Origin: Rhizopus arrhizus | Taxonomy: Eukaryota > Mucoromycota > Mucoromycetes > Mucorales > Rhizopodaceae | Direction of reading: 5' to 3' | Length of the DNA: 64,000 nt | NCBI GenBank assembly: GCA_024220505.1 | Contig: JAKZZE010000008.1 | Location: 1,612,001-1,676,000 of the forward strand | Shown here: piece after piece, positions 61,284-64,000 of the stretch | Position numbering within the stretch: the stretch's first letter is position 1 | How the letters are laid out: every line of letters begins with the position of its first letter | Made by a program: the position numbers and the translations under genes | Notes under the pieces: generated by a model | The model's database searches: none | What the model was told of the DNA's origin: nothing | The model's input: the letters and a program-made list of their open reading frames with translations, nothing else

Positions 61284-63344
61284 TGAAGGAGATAAAAAAA
61301 AAACAACAAAATTAAAAAGCGAACGAATTTATTGGCTGATTTAATGTTGTCATTCTAAACAATAATGATTTATTAGATTAACATACAAAAAAAAATCATC
61401 TTGTTAAGAAGAACACAAAGCAATTGTAGATTAATTACTTTTTAATTAGATTTTATATGTTCAAGTCACCACTGTATGTGTGCCGAGTTTACTTTTATGT
61501 AACTATGGATACTGACTCATGTTGTATACAACATCTTTAGCAGGAAATACACAAATTCAATCTTATCTTAGACATGTTTCTTCTTTTGTATAAACAAGTG
61601 GTGCTATAGGCTTGCTGACTGAAGCAAATCAATAAAAAGTAACATACTTTTAGGGCAATCGAAGGAAGTATCGTGCTTAGGACCTTATCTTTCAAATGCA
61701 TGTACCTGTTTTAACTAAACTGGCATAAAAGAATTTTTTAGCGCATTCCGATAAACACTTTGGCGTATTCTGAATTTTTTAGCGCATCATGAGAAATAAC
61801 TCTTGTGATTTTATGACTTATAAGACTTTACAAAAACAACAAACTCTCTCTATATTCCAATTTAAGACTCTTTATACTCTCAAAAAAAAAAGTTAAACTA
61901 TAGTCGTTTTGTATATCTACTACTTTTATTACCGTGATAAATAATAAGTTTAAAATCTTAAATATTGTCTTTTTTTTTTTTTTAAAAAAAAAAGCAGTTA
62001 TTTTATTAATATACAACTTAACATATAAGCAGAAGATGTAGTTTTCATTTAGTTTAAGCTAGGTGCACAGCATAGAAATAGAACATTAGAAAGCACCTAG
62101 TTTTATAATCATCCGTAATTACGGAATACTTCAACCTTTAGGACCACACTATAGGAACAATAGCTACTTTATTCTGCCTCGTATGTCCCCGTCTCAGACA
62201 TTTCATGAGCCTTTGAGATGGGATATGGGTGATGCTATCATTAGAGGTACTTGAACAGAGGATACTTATGCATGAATAAACAAATTTCATAATTAATAGA
62301 CGCTTTAAGAAGCAAATTGTTACGGCTCATCGATAGCGCTGTTAATCCAATCTTTCTGCCAAATCTGAAAGCTCTATTTATATCTATCAATGTCTGTTGA
62401 ATTAAATAATGTATTTGTTAGTTGAGTATTTATTGAGAGTGCAGAGGAATATGCCTATAATTATTTCTCTTGTATAATGATCTTTGGCTGACATTCAGAG
62501 TAAGCAAATGGAGAGAAAAGAAAAAGGTTCGAAGGTATATAAAAGATAAATGAATAGCAGGAAATACTTGATATGTGTATAACAAAGTGTTTCATAATGT
62601 GTATTTATATAAAATGTTTGAAAAATTGGCTTTGGTTCTATCTGTTTCCTTTCACTTTCATATATTCAAACAGATACATACAAGAAGTTTACACAACAGC
62701 ATTTAAATGAATATCTGCTTAAATTTGAATCAAAAAGCTAGATTTAATTTAGTTGGGACATCCAAATCAATGTATAGTAAACTAAGGCTCCTTCCTACAA
62801 AAATAAACTCATTTGATTTGGTCTTGACAGAGCAATTAGGGAGCTTTTTTTTCAACTCGGCCACTGATACTAAAATAGATTTGGATATTGATAGCATTTG
62901 AAGAAAATAAACTTCGTTTAGCAAAAAAACAAATGTCGTTTCCAGAAAAATAAATATCACTAACCTAAATGAAATTTTCGTTTAGGACATTTATTGTTGT
63001 CGCTTTGTACTTGTTTTAATGCAATACCTGTATTAAATGACCAAAGCGATAAACTTGGTGGTGAATGTTTTGTGATTTTCCTACTTTTGTTCTACTTAAA
63101 GATGATCAGTCTAAAGGATATTTTCTGGTGAAAAGGCTAGGGCGTTCGCCAGTATTTCTCAAACTATTTAGGAACTTGAGAAAATTCAATACGTCTGCTT
63201 GATTGCGATTCTAAAGTCTTATTTTTATTCCTGTGGTTTGTTGTTTAAGACATGAGAGGCTCTTACACCTAGTACTGCATTAGTTATCAATAATTAATCT
63301 AATTTATTTTTTTCTTTGGATTACCCTAACAAACTATTGCATAG
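61284..63344. other. Gene-free region
   Basis: About 2 kb upstream of the amidotransferase gene. It includes the direct repeat GAATTTTTTAGCGCAT at 61731 and 61772, poly-T at 61970-61981 followed by poly-A, and AT-rich sequence. Short frames at 62707-62960 have no recognisable motif. I see no gene. Confidence 0.55.
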
Positions 63345-64000
63345 AACATCTGGCTTCTTTTTCCGTTGGTAAGGGCGAGGATTTGGCACAATTTTGAATT
63401 TTTTTCAATTCATTTTCACAGGTTGGGCAATGAGAAAACGTTTTGTATTCATTGATTAAGCAGACTACAAACCCATTCTTCTTTAGCATCCTGATTAATC
63501 CCTTGCTTCTTGTCGGTTCTTGATACTTGACATTAGGGGTGGACTAATCTCCAAAAACTAAGACAGCATCTTGGCCAAACTTTGCTTTTAAGTTACGCAC
63601 CAATTTTTGATCATTCTGGTCAAAGAAGAATTTACTTGAAAACTTCAATTTTCGAAAAGGTAAAAGTTGTAGCTTTTCTAATGCTGTACTGATAGTCTTT
63701 TTGTAATTGCTTTACTGTGACAGTCTATACATCTCCTTTGCCAGTCCTAGAGCTTTGTTTTTCTCACTGTCATCTAGTCTTTCTGAAATATGCTTTTGTT
63801 GTAGCATTATTTGTAGGTAGGTGGTATACAGTTGAGACTTTACAGAGCTATCAGTAGAGTAATTCTCAGGTTGAGGAAAAAAACCACGGATTCTTGCTAT
63901 GAACAGATTTCCATAATACAAATTACATTTTTGGTCGACTCGAAAGTCAAATTCGGATTCAGGGAAATATGTTTCTTTAGACTTTGTTGTCTTGTTTCCA
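63345..64000 (-). pseudogene. Degenerate TnpB/Fanzor-like transposon ORF (partial)
   Basis: Reading leftward from the window edge, the frame gives FPESEFDFRVDQKCNLYYGN and TTYLQIMLQQKHISERLDD, then a stop after MYRLSQ near 63713. It resumes with KLQLLPFRKLKFSSKFFFDQ and NLKAKFGQDAVLVFGD, where a stop replaces an expected residue before STPNVKYQEPTRSKG. It continues RMLKKNGFVVCLINEYKTFS-HCPTC, then shifts frame into VPNPRPYQRKKKPDVLC. The order, a hydrophobic strand ending in Asp, then 'E(Y/F)(K/R)T(S)..C..C' and a later Cys, recalls the RuvC/zinc-ribbon end of TnpB-like nucleases (eukaryotic Fanzor). At least two stops and one frameshift make it non-functional. The gene's 5' part lies outside the window. 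Confidence 0.45.

Overview
This window is nuclear DNA of an early-diverging fungus, most probably a Mucoromycota species close to the Mucorales. It is very AT-rich, with many poly-A/poly-T and (GA)n tracts. Genes are compact and carry short GT-AG introns of about 45-75 nt. The gene set is fully eukaryotic and fungal: Ecm33-type wall protein, Mig1/CreA-type zinc fingers, fungal perilipin, Rcf2, Brl1/Brr6. A non-LTR retrotransposon and a TnpB/Fanzor-like remnant are also present. The assignment to Mucorales is inference; no rRNA is present.

Layout. 0.1-1.6 kb: RBBP4/MSI1-type histone chaperone (minus). 2.4-3.7 kb: decayed coding fragments and one copy of a 169-bp dispersed repeat. 4.0-8.1 kb: an array of related non-coding modules, eight copies of a box GTGACCACCAGATCTT, ending at a tRNA-Ser(AGA) at 8.34-8.42 kb. 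11-18.6 kb: perilipin-like, chorismate synthase, a gene-poor stretch with decayed coding pieces, then ZPR1. 18.6-22.5 kb: long gene-free region upstream of a Mig1/CreA-like C2H2 gene. 25.8-28 kb: CaMKK-type kinase and a small Apq12-like membrane protein. 28-31.8 kb: DDB1 (minus). 32.6-37.1 kb: a small orphan ORF, an Ecm33-like GPI protein and an MFS transporter with two microexons and a GC-AG intron. 37.3-43 kb: PRRC2-like protein, convergent with PRP19, then Rcf2. 43.3-45.5 kb: second repeat copy and a 5'-truncated LINE. 46-54.6 kb: Brl1/Brr6, mitoferrin and NUP192/205. 55.9-61.3 kb: secreted PEBP, NAD-glycerol-3-phosphate dehydrogenase and a DUG3-type glutamine amidotransferase. 61.3-64 kb: mostly empty, with a degenerate TnpB/Fanzor-like ORF running off the right edge.

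There is no operon logic. The genes are housekeeping functions in chromatin, splicing, protein turnover, translation, nuclear pore assembly, mitochondria and wall. Three of them (Apq12-like, Brl1/Brr6, NUP192) concern nuclear-envelope and pore assembly, probably by chance. Intron-containing models were joined by hand, and each gives an uninterrupted reading frame with total coding length divisible by three. The most unusual parts are the 4-8 kb repeat array with its recurrent TTACACTGT motif, the 13-bp inverted-repeat element at 25.45-25.77 kb, the micro-exons of the MFS gene and the TnpB/Fanzor-like relic. No complete new multi-gene system was found.
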